From assembly GCA_040387375.1 (NCBI GenBank), contig JAZKDW010000048.1:1-64000 (forward strand): 64,000 nt of DNA, in the 5' to 3' direction. The notes beneath the pieces were generated by a model. The model was not told where the DNA came from and made no database searches. It saw only the letters and a program-made list of their open reading frames with translations. Position 1 is the stretch's first letter, and the number at the start of each line of letters is the position of its first letter. A program made the position numbers and the translations under genes. This DNA is from JAZKDW01 sp040387375. Its GTDB lineage: Bacteria; Pseudomonadota; Gammaproteobacteria; Burkholderiales; Burkholderiaceae_D. Shown one piece after another: positions 17,879 to 28,127 of the stretch.

Positions 17879-18538
17879 TTACCGCTGCTGTTGTTCAGCG
17901 ACGTAGATTTCGACGCGGCGGTTACGTGCGCGACCTGAATCATTATCGTTGGATGCAATCGGCTCACGCTCGCCACGGCCATCGACATTGATGCGACGGG
18001 ATGCAACGCCGCGGCTGCCGAGATAATCACGCGTGCGTGCTGCCCGGTCGAGTGACAACTCGTTGTTGCTGGCGTCACTGCCGACACTGTCGGTATGGCC
18101 AACGATGGTCACAAGCGTCGTCGGATTCTCCACCAGTCCGGCGGCAAACCTGTCCAGGATAGAGCGGAAATTGGGCCTGATGTCCGAACGGCCGGTATCG
18201 AAAGAGATATCGCTGGGGATGTCCAGCTTGAGACGGTTATCGGCGGTCTGGCTCACCTGCACGCCGGTGCCTTGTGTTGCCTGTTCCATTGCGCGCTTCT
18301 GGTTTTCCATACGGTTTGACCAGATGTTGCCGATGACGGCACCGGCGGCGCCGCCGATCGCAGCGCCAGTCGCCGTGCGGCGTCCGCCGCCATCCGACGT
18401 TGTCGCACCGAGAATGGCGCCAATACCGGCGCCTACACCGGCGCCTGTCGCCGTGCCGCGTTGAGTGGGCGACATGTCGGCGCAACCTGCGATGGCCAAT
18501 GTGGCGGCCAGTGAACCAATGATCATTGTTTTGCGCAT
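17879..18538 (-). CDS. OmpA-family outer-membrane lipoprotein with glycine zipper
   Basis: A 219-residue lipoprotein. The lipobox IAGC ends at Cys19. A glycine-zipper region follows (GAGVGAGIGAILGATT and GAAIGGAAGAVIGNIW, about 33-87). The C-terminal OmpA domain (about 105-215) binds peptidoglycan, shown by GHTDSVGSDASNNELSLDRA and the final RNRRVEIYV. It matches the YiaD/OmpA-like layout and probably links the outer membrane to the wall. It is read away from the regulator at 19020 and has its own hairpin terminator. Confidence 0.92.
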   Translation of the reverse strand: MRKTMIIGSLAATLAIAGCADMSPTQRGTATGAGVGAGIGAILGATTSDGGGRRTATGAAIGGAAGAVIGNIWSNRMENQKRAMEQATQGTGVQVSQTADNRLKLDIPSDISFDTGRSDIRPNFRSILDRFAAGLVENPTTLVTIVGHTDSVGSDASNNELSLDRAARTRDYLGSRGVASRRINVDGRGEREPIASNDNDSGRARNRRVEIYVAEQQQR

Positions 18539-18599
18539 CTGTTATTTCCTATTGAATGGTAAAGCTGCTCCCGGTACTGCGGAGCCGGTTGAAGCGGGA

Positions 18600-18749
18600 T
18601 TACAGGGGTTTGCGTCCGCTGATGATTCTGAGCAGGACAACCACAATGGCGATCACGAGAAGAATATGGATCAATCCGCCTGCGGTGAATGAAGTAACCA
18701 GGCCCAGGAGCCAGAGAATTAAAAGAACGACAGCAATCGTATATAACAT
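18600..18749 (-). CDS. lmo0937-type small membrane protein
   Basis: A 49-residue protein starting MLYTIAVVLLILWLLG and consisting almost entirely of two hydrophobic helices around the motif SFTAGGLIHILLV, ending in GRKPL. This pattern is that of the widespread lmo0937 family of unknown function. The ATG at 18749 is chosen because GGGAGAAAC lies just upstream. The frame extends to 18788 but the added residues are basic and unlike the family. Members often sit beside stress and envelope genes, as here. Confidence 0.8.
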   Translation of the reverse strand: MLYTIAVVLLILWLLGLVTSFTAGGLIHILLVIAIVVVLLRIISGRKPL

Positions 18750-18782
18750 GATGTTTCTCCCTTTTGGTTTTTGAATTCGGCG

Positions 18783-18797
18783 CTTCACATGGTGAAG
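18783..18797. promoter_or_regulatory. short palindrome in the intergenic region upstream of the Crp/Fnr gene
   Basis: CTTCAC-ATG-GTGAAG forms perfect 6-base half-sites. It lies 34 bases upstream of the small membrane protein gene and about 220 bases before the divergent Crp/Fnr-type gene. It could be an operator for that regulator; this is inference from position only. Confidence 0.3.
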
Positions 18798-19019
18798 TTC
18801 CGCAATGTGGTGACAATTGTGCCCTTCATCTCCGGGCTATTCTGTACGGCAGCGTACATACGACGAAATATTCCTTCTGTAGTCTTGGCGCCATGCCAGT
18901 CGCACTTTTTATTTGATCGTGATGTCTTCTGACAGCACAGGCGATCCCGCCCGGGCAGGGTCACACGAGCGCATGGAGATCCTGGTTGAAAAAACGTGCG
19001 GAAAAATCAGAAGAGTACG

Positions 19020-19730
19020 ATGAACCTTACACACCCACTACCGATTATCAATCGCCTGCTTGCCGGCATGCCTGCGGAGGAGTATCAGCGTTTCCTGTCC
19101 GGCCTTGAGCTGGTGCAGATGACCTTCGGCGATGTCTTGCATGAAGCCGGCGATGCGATTCAATATCTTTATTTTCCTAACGACAGCGTCATTTCCTTGC
19201 TGGCTGTCGCCGACGACCGCATGACGCTGGAAGTAGGCTTGGTCGGTAGCGAGGGACTGATCGGCATTGCGGTAGCGATGGGCATTGATGTTTCACCGGT
19301 GCGCGCGCTGGTCCAGAAAACCGGCACCGGCATGCGCATCAGATCCGACTCCTTTCGCGACCAGCTCAGTCACAGCCCGGGATTGCAGCAGGAACTGAAT
19401 CACTATAGCCATGGCTTGCTGGCACAAGCTACGCAGACCGCTTTCTGCGGGCATTTCCATCTGTTGGAAGCGCGTCTGGCGCGGTCGTTGCTGATGACCC
19501 GCGAGCGCGTCAAGGCCGACGAATTTCATCTGACGCATGAGTTCCTGGCACAGACTCTCGGCGTGCGGCGTGTCGGCGTAACCAAGGCGGCCAGCGCTTT
19601 GCAGAACAGAAAGCTGATCACCTACGCACGAGGCAATATAAAAATCATCGACCTCGAGGGTCTTGAAGCAGCGTCCTGCTCCTGTCATCAAATCATGAAG
19701 GCGATTGGCGCCGAGCCCAGCCACCATTAA
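19020..19730 (+). CDS. Crp/Fnr-family transcriptional regulator
   Basis: A 236-residue regulator with an N-terminal cyclic-nucleotide-binding-like beta barrel (about 10-130, including GDAIQYLYFPNDSVISLL). A C-terminal winged helix-turn-helix follows at about 165-225 (HEFLAQTLGVRRVGVTKAA). The four cysteines of an Fnr iron-sulfur cluster are not present in the N-terminus. The ligand is therefore unknown. The usual cAMP-contact arginine-serine motif is also not evident. The ATG at 19020 is preferred over 18996 because the region before it is not conserved-looking and the family begins near LTHPLPIINRLL. Confidence 0.85.
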   Translation: MNLTHPLPIINRLLAGMPAEEYQRFLSGLELVQMTFGDVLHEAGDAIQYLYFPNDSVISLLAVADDRMTLEVGLVGSEGLIGIAVAMGIDVSPVRALVQKTGTGMRIRSDSFRDQLSHSPGLQQELNHYSHGLLAQATQTAFCGHFHLLEARLARSLLMTRERVKADEFHLTHEFLAQTLGVRRVGVTKAASALQNRKLITYARGNIKIIDLEGLEAASCSCHQIMKAIGAEPSHH

Positions 19731-19852
19731 CGCAAGTTACTCGTTGGGTTCGCTAGCGTACAGAAGACACCTTATGCCTCGCGTATAACATCTTTAATGA
19801 GCGGAAGCCAAACGTTTTCCGAACAGCCTCGCAATGTATAAAGGAGCAAAAA

Positions 19853-20401
19853 TTGAAAAAAATATTCGCAACGATTCTGATGGCCACGGCCGCCCTGGGT
19901 TTTACCGCGGCGTCGTCCGCAGCGACCAAGGAAGCGAAGGCGGACTATAACGCCGCCAGGGATGCGGCTACCGCTCAATACAAGGAAGCTCGCGCAAAGT
20001 GCAATTCGCTCAATCGCAACCTGAAAGACGTCTGTATCGAAGAAGCCAAGGCGAACCAGATACGGGTGAAGGCAGAAGCGGAAGCGAAATACAAGAACAC
20101 ACCGAAAGCGCGGACAAAGGCGCGCCAGGCAATCGCCGATGCCGAGTTCGCGTTAGCCAAAACCAGATGCGGCAACCTGGTCGATAACGCGCGCGACGTT
20201 TGCATCAAGGAAGCCAAGGCGGCGCATATTGCGGCGATCGCCGATGCCAAGGCCGATGGCAAAGTGACTGCGGCACGGTCGGAAGCGCGCGATGAAAAAC
20301 GCGACGCGGACTACAAGGTGGAACTGGAGAAGTGCGAAGCATTGGCCGGTGCCGCCAAGGACGCTTGTGTATCCGGCGCAAAAGCCCGGTTCGGACGTTA
20401 A
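19853..20401 (+). CDS. secreted Ala/Lys-rich protein with three CX10C repeats
   Basis: A 182-residue protein of unknown function. It starts at TTG, six bases after a perfect AAGGAG. A signal peptide (1 to about 23, ending ASSAA) points to the periplasm. The mature part is an alanine/lysine/glutamate-rich helix with three internal repeats of about 56 residues. Each repeat carries C-X10-C followed by an Ala-Lys segment: Cys50/61, Cys106/117, Cys161/172. The best-kept blocks are KDVCIEEAKA and RDVCIKEAKA. The paired cysteines suggest helical hairpins stapled by disulfides. Similar genes are annotated as hypothetical in Burkholderiales. Confidence 0.85.
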   Translation: MKKIFATILMATAALGFTAASSAATKEAKADYNAARDAATAQYKEARAKCNSLNRNLKDVCIEEAKANQIRVKAEAEAKYKNTPKARTKARQAIADAEFALAKTRCGNLVDNARDVCIKEAKAAHIAAIADAKADGKVTAARSEARDEKRDADYKVELEKCEALAGAAKDACVSGAKARFGR

Positions 20402-20621
20402 ACATGCGCGTAAGGTAATAACGCCTGTTTGCTGTTGATTTCGGCTGGAAAGGATGCGTCAGTTTCTGTCAAATCCCTCCGGCCGAATTTTTTGATAGAC
20501 AGGTCCCGGCCTTTGTTGCTGACGACAGATATCGGGATATGGGACAATGAATTCGTTTCATGCCGCAATGCTGTGAAAAAAACAATTACTACACCGGATC
20601 CTTTTTCAAGACAGCCATGCG

Positions 20622-21830
20622 ATGAATCCAGAAATGTCCAATACCTTGCCGCCTGAGCTGGCGCCTTTGCCACCGAGCGCTGCGCAAGAGAACGTTACCG
20701 CAGAAGCGGCGCCAGATAGTCCCTCTGTACCGGTTCCGGTTCCACGCATCGGCGTTAATGCGCGCGGCTTTGCGCTTGCTGTTATTGCCACGCTCGCTTT
20801 CCTCGTCGCGCTGCAATGGGCGCAAAAATTCCTGATCCCGCTGACTTTCAGCATCCTGATTTCCTATACGCTTAATCCCGTCGTGGTCTGGCTTGAGAAG
20901 AGAAAAATTCCACGGGCGTTCGGCACCACGCTCGTCATGCTGACGCTGCTGGTCGGCGCAGGCTTGGCGGCGAATAACCTGCATTCCCAGTTCCAGTCGA
21001 TTGTGGAGCGTTTGCCGACCACGGCGCAAAAATTGTCGCGCGCACTGACGCAGGCATCCGACGGCCAGCCGACGACCATGCAGCAGATGCAGGCCGCCGC
21101 CGCCGAGATTGAAAAAGCAACCAGTCAGGCAACCGGCAGCAAACCGTCGCCGAGGAGGGCGGTGACGGCTGAACCGTCCACGTTCAAGATCAGTGACTGG
21201 GTATGGGCCGGGTCGCTGTCGGCGGTCGGTTTCATCGGTCAGGCGACCATGGTGCTGTTCCTGGTGTTCTTCCTGCTGCTGGCGGGCGATACGTTCAAGC
21301 GCAAGCTGGTTAAAATAACCGGACCGTCCTTATCCAAGAAAAAAATCACGGTCCATATCATGGACGACATCAACGTATCGATCCAGAATTACATGTTCAT
21401 GCTGCTGGTCACCAATCTGATGCTGGCCGTGATGATGTGGATCGCGTTACGCTGGATCGGGCTGGAAAATGCCGGGGCATGGGCGGTGGCGGCCGGTCTG
21501 CTGCACATCATTCCTTACTTCGGTCCTCTGATCATCACGATCACCACGGGCCTGACGGCATTCATGCAGTTCGGCGAGGTATCGACGGCATTGCTGGTCG
21601 CCGGCACGTCGCTCGCGATCGCGACCCTGATCGGCACTTTTGTCACCACCTGGATGACAGGACGGATCGCAAAGATGAATCCTGCCGCCGTGTTCATCGG
21701 TTTGCTGTTCTGGGGATGGTTATGGGGTATATGGGGTTTGCTGCTCGGTATCCCGATTATCGTGGCGATAAAGGTCGTCTCCGAGAATGTTGAAAGCCTG
21801 CATAATATTGCGGAATTGCTGGGGGAATAG
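20622..21830 (+). CDS. AI-2E family (PerM/TqsA-like) transporter
   Basis: A 402-residue membrane protein of the AI-2E transporter family. A soluble Pro/Ala-rich N-terminus (1 to about 45) precedes the first helices (FALAVIATLAFLVALQW). There is a long extracytoplasmic region with predicted helices (about 125-190), then the typical C-terminal helices with LHIIPYFGPLIITITTGL. Members transport autoinducer-2 or sodium/protons or other solutes; the substrate here is unknown. It stands alone on the plus strand. Confidence 0.87.
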   Translation: MNPEMSNTLPPELAPLPPSAAQENVTAEAAPDSPSVPVPVPRIGVNARGFALAVIATLAFLVALQWAQKFLIPLTFSILISYTLNPVVVWLEKRKIPRAFGTTLVMLTLLVGAGLAANNLHSQFQSIVERLPTTAQKLSRALTQASDGQPTTMQQMQAAAAEIEKATSQATGSKPSPRRAVTAEPSTFKISDWVWAGSLSAVGFIGQATMVLFLVFFLLLAGDTFKRKLVKITGPSLSKKKITVHIMDDINVSIQNYMFMLLVTNLMLAVMMWIALRWIGLENAGAWAVAAGLLHIIPYFGPLIITITTGLTAFMQFGEVSTALLVAGTSLAIATLIGTFVTTWMTGRIAKMNPAAVFIGLLFWGWLWGIWGLLLGIPIIVAIKVVSENVESLHNIAELLGE

Positions 21831-21911
21831 GTTCCAGGCGTCGTCAGCGAGGGCATTGCCCTGATTTCCATGAATATTCGTGATGTTACCGGAAGCGTCC
21901 CCACCACCGCC

Positions 21912-21960
21912 GATTCCCATCATGCGCGGCGACGTGGTGGAATTGAGACGATCATGCTGT
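21912..21960. repeat. possible decayed copy of the dispersed intergenic element
   Basis: GATTCCCATCATGCG ... GACGTGG and then AATTGAGACGATC (21941-21953) resemble the left arm and spacer of the element at 39645-39701. The 13-base core is identical but the rest is diverged and the right arm is missing. It lies in the 290-base gap between the AI-2E permease and the FAD oxidase. In that gap I see no gene. Confidence 0.3.
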
Positions 21961-22120
21961 TTCCCGCTCCGATAATGGTGTCTTGATTATGGCAATTCAT
22001 CATAGGTAGCCTTGCCATGCTTTAGGATAGGCGATGGTTCGTCTACCGCGTGATTTCGGGGAAGGCTCGGATGCGGCAGAATCTGGTCGATGTGCACGGA
22101 AATCATGGCACTCTGCTCCT

Positions 22121-23614
22121 ATGATAAATACCCGACGTACGTTCCTGGTCAAGGCCCTGGCGGGCGCCGGACTTTTCACGCTCGCCCCTGCCTTCGCCGT
22201 TGCTGCCACGGACCTTTTGATTCAAAACGTCACGAGTCTGTATGCCGTCAAGGTCGCGAAGGTGGCCGTGCCAGTAACGACGTCCGACGTGGTCAAGGAA
22301 GTGCGTCTCTGGCCCGGAAAAGTCGCCATCGGTGGCGGGCGGTACAGCATGGGCGGGCAGGTAGCCATCGCAGGCGGCCTGCATCTGGACATGCGGGGCA
22401 TGAACAAGCTCGTCAGCCTGTCGGCCGCGGCCAAGGTGGTTCGCGTCCAGGCCGGAATGCGTTGGCGGGACCTCCAGGATATCCTGGACCCTCTTGATTT
22501 GGCCGTCATGACGATGCAAAGTTATTCCAATTTCACCGTCGGCGGGGCCGTCTCGGTCAACGCCCACGGACGTTATGTCGGCACAGGGCCTGTAGGCAAT
22601 TCCGTGCGAGCCCTCCAGCTTGTCCTGGCCGACGGCACCATCAAGGAAGTGTCGCGCACTCAAAACCCGGACTTGTTCCGCGCGGCCATAGGGGGGTACG
22701 GTGCCATTGGGGTGATCACCGAGGTCGAGCTCAACCTGGCGGAAAACGCCCGGATGGAGAGGATAGTCGAATTTCTTTCTCTGGAGGGATACCCTGATTA
22801 CTTTGCGAAGACAATCAGGGACGATAACAACTGTATTCTCCATAACGCCGACCTACTTCCACCCATGTTCGATGCGCCCGTGGCCGTGTCGTGGCGACGA
22901 ACGGAAAAACCAGTCACGGAAGCGACAAAGCTGAAGCCTCGCGGACAATCGTACGGCTTGAACCAGAATGTGTTGTTTGCAATGACGGAATTGCCTGGAG
23001 GAGAGATGCTGCGCAGCAAGCTTGTTCATCCTCTGCTGCTGGCAAAGCCGGCAGTTGTCTGGCGGAATTACGAAGCGAGCCTGGACGTTGCGGAGCTTGA
23101 ACCCAGAACCAGAGTGATGTCCACGTATGTGCTGCAGGAATACTTCATCCCCGTACGGCATTTCGCGGCGTATGTTCGCGAAATGGCCGGCGTAATTCGT
23201 AAAGCGGGGGCGGAGGTCCTGAATGTGTCAGTAAGACACTCGCCCGCCGATAAGGAAGCGTTGCTGCCGTGGGCGAAGGAGGAAGTGTTTTCTTTTGTCC
23301 TGTATTACAAGCAGCGTAAGTATTCGTCGGCGCAAAAGACGGTTGGGGTCTGGACCCGGTCACTTATTGATATTGCGCTTAAATATGATGGGCGCTATTA
23401 CTTGCCGTATCAATTGCATGCCACAAAAGAACAGTTTTCTCGCGCTTACCCGGAAGCAGAACAGCTGCGCCTGCTTAAACGTGGGGTGGACCCTTCCGGG
23501 AAGTTTTCAAATGAGCTGTGGGAAAAATATCTGGGAGCCAAAGCAGTAATAGGGAGTAATAGGGGACAAGTAATAGAAGTAATAGTAAGTAATAGGGGAC
23601 AGACCACGTTTTGA
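22121..23614 (+). CDS. Tat-exported FAD-linked oxidase with a repeat-derived C-terminal tail
   Basis: A 497-residue flavoprotein of the sugar-lactone oxidase type. The ATG at 22121 starts a twin-arginine signal (NTRRTFLVKALAGAG, cut near AVAA). The FAD-binding PCMH domain follows (VAIGGGRYSMGGQ; VQAGMRWRDLQDILD; SNFTVGGAVSVNAHGRYVGTG). The C-terminal part ends in the family-like DPSGKFSNELWEKYLGAK at about residue 474. The last ~23 residues are coded by the palindromic repeat array that begins there, so the native stop seems lost. The substrate is unknown. The frame extends to 22034, but the Tat motif decides the start. Confidence 0.78.
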   Translation: MINTRRTFLVKALAGAGLFTLAPAFAVAATDLLIQNVTSLYAVKVAKVAVPVTTSDVVKEVRLWPGKVAIGGGRYSMGGQVAIAGGLHLDMRGMNKLVSLSAAAKVVRVQAGMRWRDLQDILDPLDLAVMTMQSYSNFTVGGAVSVNAHGRYVGTGPVGNSVRALQLVLADGTIKEVSRTQNPDLFRAAIGGYGAIGVITEVELNLAENARMERIVEFLSLEGYPDYFAKTIRDDNNCILHNADLLPPMFDAPVAVSWRRTEKPVTEATKLKPRGQSYGLNQNVLFAMTELPGGEMLRSKLVHPLLLAKPAVVWRNYEASLDVAELEPRTRVMSTYVLQEYFIPVRHFAAYVREMAGVIRKAGAEVLNVSVRHSPADKEALLPWAKEEVFSFVLYYKQRKYSSAQKTVGVWTRSLIDIALKYDGRYYLPYQLHATKEQFSRAYPEAEQLRLLKRGVDPSGKFSNELWEKYLGAKAVIGSNRGQVIEVIVSNRGQTTF

Positions 23615-24020
23615 GTAATAATGAGTAATAGAGTAATAGGGGACAGACCACGTTTTGTAGAGTAATAGTGGAGTAATAGGGGACAGACCACGTTTTGTAG
23701 GGAAATGGGGAAATTGAGAGTAATAGGGGACAGACCACGTTTTGTAGGGAAATGGGGAAATTGTGGTCTGTCCCCTATTGTTATAGGAGTAATAGGAGTA
23801 ATAGGGGACAGACCACGTTTTGTAGGGAAATGGGGAAATTGAGAGTAATAGGGGACAGACCACGTTTTGTAGGGAAATGGGGAAATTGTGGTCTGTCCCC
23901 TATTGTTGGTGGTCTGTCCCCTATTGTTCGCTTAAACGTGGGGTGATGGGGAAATTGTGGTCTGTCCCCTATTGTTCCTGTCCCCTATTGTTCCTATTGT
24001 TCGTGTCCCCCTATTGTTCG
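23553..24020. repeat. dense array of palindromic REP-like units
   Basis: Six direct units containing AATAGGGGACAGACCACG start at 23591, 23635, 23675, 23722, 23800 and 23847. Four full reverse-complement units (GTGGTCTGTCCCCTATTGTT) start at 23763, 23888, 23909 and 23957, with partial ones at 23977 and 24004. Many units are joined by a GTAGGGAAATGGGGAAATT linker. Bases 23670-23782 are repeated exactly at 23795-23907. Direct and inverted units face each other with 17-base stems (23722-23738 with 23763-23779; 23847-23863 with 23888-23904). I know the core as a REP-type sequence in proteobacteria. The rest of the gene-free stretch to 24139 shows nothing else. Confidence 0.92.
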
Positions 24021-24139
24021 ACCTACCTTCCATGGCAATGCCATCGCTTACGAAAGCATGTCGAGTACGACCTTATTACCGGTTACCTTGTGCTGAAAAA
24101 GCATATACAATTACATCATTCTGTACATCGAGAGTTTTC

Positions 24140-24367
24140 ATGAAACAGGTGACTTTTACCGAAGTTCGCAATCACGCCAAAGAATATTTCGATATCGTCG
24201 AATCTGGCGAGACTGTGCGTGTCTTGCGCAATGGCAAGCCAATCGCCGACATCGTGCCTGTTGCAACAGACCTTCCATCCTGGAAACGACGTGCAGTGCA
24301 TCCCCTCGTAATAAATGGCGTTTCAATCAGCAAGTTAATCCTCGAAGACCGCGAAGCCGGACTCTGA
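24140..24367 (+). CDS. Phd/YefM-family antitoxin
   Basis: A 75-residue protein beginning MKQVTFTEVRNHAKEYFD, the N-terminal DNA-binding fold of Phd/YefM antitoxins, with the typical VRVLRNGKPIADIVPV hairpin. The C-terminal part (about 50-75) would bind and neutralise the toxin. The stop overlaps the start of the toxin gene (TGATG). The frame is open upstream through the repeat array, but that part is repeat sequence, so the ATG at 24140 is used. Such antitoxins repress their own promoter. Confidence 0.9.
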   Translation: MKQVTFTEVRNHAKEYFDIVESGETVRVLRNGKPIADIVPVATDLPSWKRRAVHPLVINGVSISKLILEDREAGL

Positions 24368-24780
24368 TGCGGGTTTTTTTCGACTCTTCGGCTTTCGTTA
24401 AAAGGTATGTCCGGGAATCGGGGACTGAGGTCGTAATGGACTGGTGCGAGCGCGCGACCGAAATCGGCATGTCGGGCATCGCGTTACCCGAGATCGTCTC
24501 CGCTCTTTGCCGCTTGCGCCGGGAAGAACGAATCTCGGTTCAGCAATACCGTCAATGCAAGTCTTTGTTGCTTGCGGACATCGAAGATATCGCCGTATGC
24601 GATCTAACAGCGGAAGTATTGCGACTCGCGGTAGCGACCTTGGAAAATAATGTCTTGCGCGGTATGGATGCAATTCACATCGGAAGTGCGCTTGCACTCA
24701 AAGCCGATGTTTTTGTTTCGGGGGATAAACGCCAATGCGAAGCCGCCAGCCGCGCTGGCTTGCGCGTCGACATGGCGTAA
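24367..24780 (+). CDS. vapC: VapC-type PIN-domain ribonuclease toxin
   Basis: A 137-residue PIN domain. The acidic metal-binding residues are in place: Asp6 (FFDSSAF), Glu42 (LPEIVSA), Asp101 (GMDAIHIG) and Asp120 (SGDKRQ). VapC toxins cleave tRNA or rRNA when released by their antitoxin. Here the partner is of the Phd type and overlaps by one base, so the two are cotranslated. The pair sits directly beside the palindromic array and looks like an accessory insertion. Confidence 0.9.
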   Translation: MRVFFDSSAFVKRYVRESGTEVVMDWCERATEIGMSGIALPEIVSALCRLRREERISVQQYRQCKSLLLADIEDIAVCDLTAEVLRLAVATLENNVLRGMDAIHIGSALALKADVFVSGDKRQCEAASRAGLRVDMA

Positions 24781-24840
24781 TGTGAGTAGTTGGGATAGTT
24801 AGTGTATCCACCTGCCCACCGGGCGAAAAGGCTCTAGCTC

Positions 24841-25311
24841 CTATTCCAGCGCCGCTACCGGCAACGCAGTCTTGTATTTCACCTGCTTGAGCGCAAAGCT
24901 CGATTTGATATTCTTGATGCCAGGAATCTGGGTAAGGTGGTCGAGGATAAAACGCTCCAGCGCCTGAATGTCGGGCACCATGATGCGCAGCAGATAATCC
25001 TCATCGCCGGTCATCAGATACACTTCCATTACCTGCTCGAAATGGCTCACCGCCTGCTCGAAACGTTCAAGCGCCGCCGCTTCCTGTTTCTCCAGACTGA
25101 CGCGGATGAACACATTCATCTTCAGTCCCAGCGCATGCGGGTCGACCAGCGCGACATAATGTGAAATGACACCCGAAGTTTCCAGGTTCTTCACCCGTGC
25201 CAGCGTCGGCGAAGCCGACAGGTTGATTTTGCCAGCCAGCTCGATATTGCTCATGCTGGAATCTTCCTGGAGCGCGCGTAAAATACGCAGATCGGTCGTG
25301 TCGAGTTCCAT
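24841..25311 (-). CDS. Lrp/AsnC-family transcriptional regulator
   Basis: A 156-residue regulator with an N-terminal winged helix-turn-helix (LRILRALQEDSSMSNIELAG ... INLSASPTLARVKNLE) and a C-terminal RAM ligand-binding domain. Family members sense amino acids. It is divergent from, and 137 bases away from, a pyruvate-dehydrogenase-type E1 gene. The same pairing is known for MdeR with mdeB in methionine degradation in pseudomonads. It likely controls that neighbour; this is inference from context. Confidence 0.92.
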   Translation of the reverse strand: MELDTTDLRILRALQEDSSMSNIELAGKINLSASPTLARVKNLETSGVISHYVALVDPHALGLKMNVFIRVSLEKQEAAALERFEQAVSHFEQVMEVYLMTGDEDYLLRIMVPDIQALERFILDHLTQIPGIKNIKSSFALKQVKYKTALPVAALE

Positions 25312-25448
25312 GGGCGGAATAAAATTTCATAAAACTGTTCAAGAACGCATTTTATGCTGTTTTATTGCAATCAGCCGGGTTATTTCAGTTCCCTATGCCG
25401 TGTCTTTTTCGTTACCTTATGCAGTATCAATCGCACAGGAACGCAGCC

Positions 25449-28123
<2,675 letters not shown>

Positions 28124-28127
<4 letters not shown>

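Noticed and set aside
23553..24020. CRISPR array
   Set aside because: Units occur in both orientations, spacing is irregular and the sequences between units are themselves repeated, with no unique spacers and no cas genes.
23446..24143. Several short open frames on both strands through the repeat array
   Set aside because: They encode only translated repeat units (periodic runs such as SVPYY) and have no start signals; they are a product of the array.
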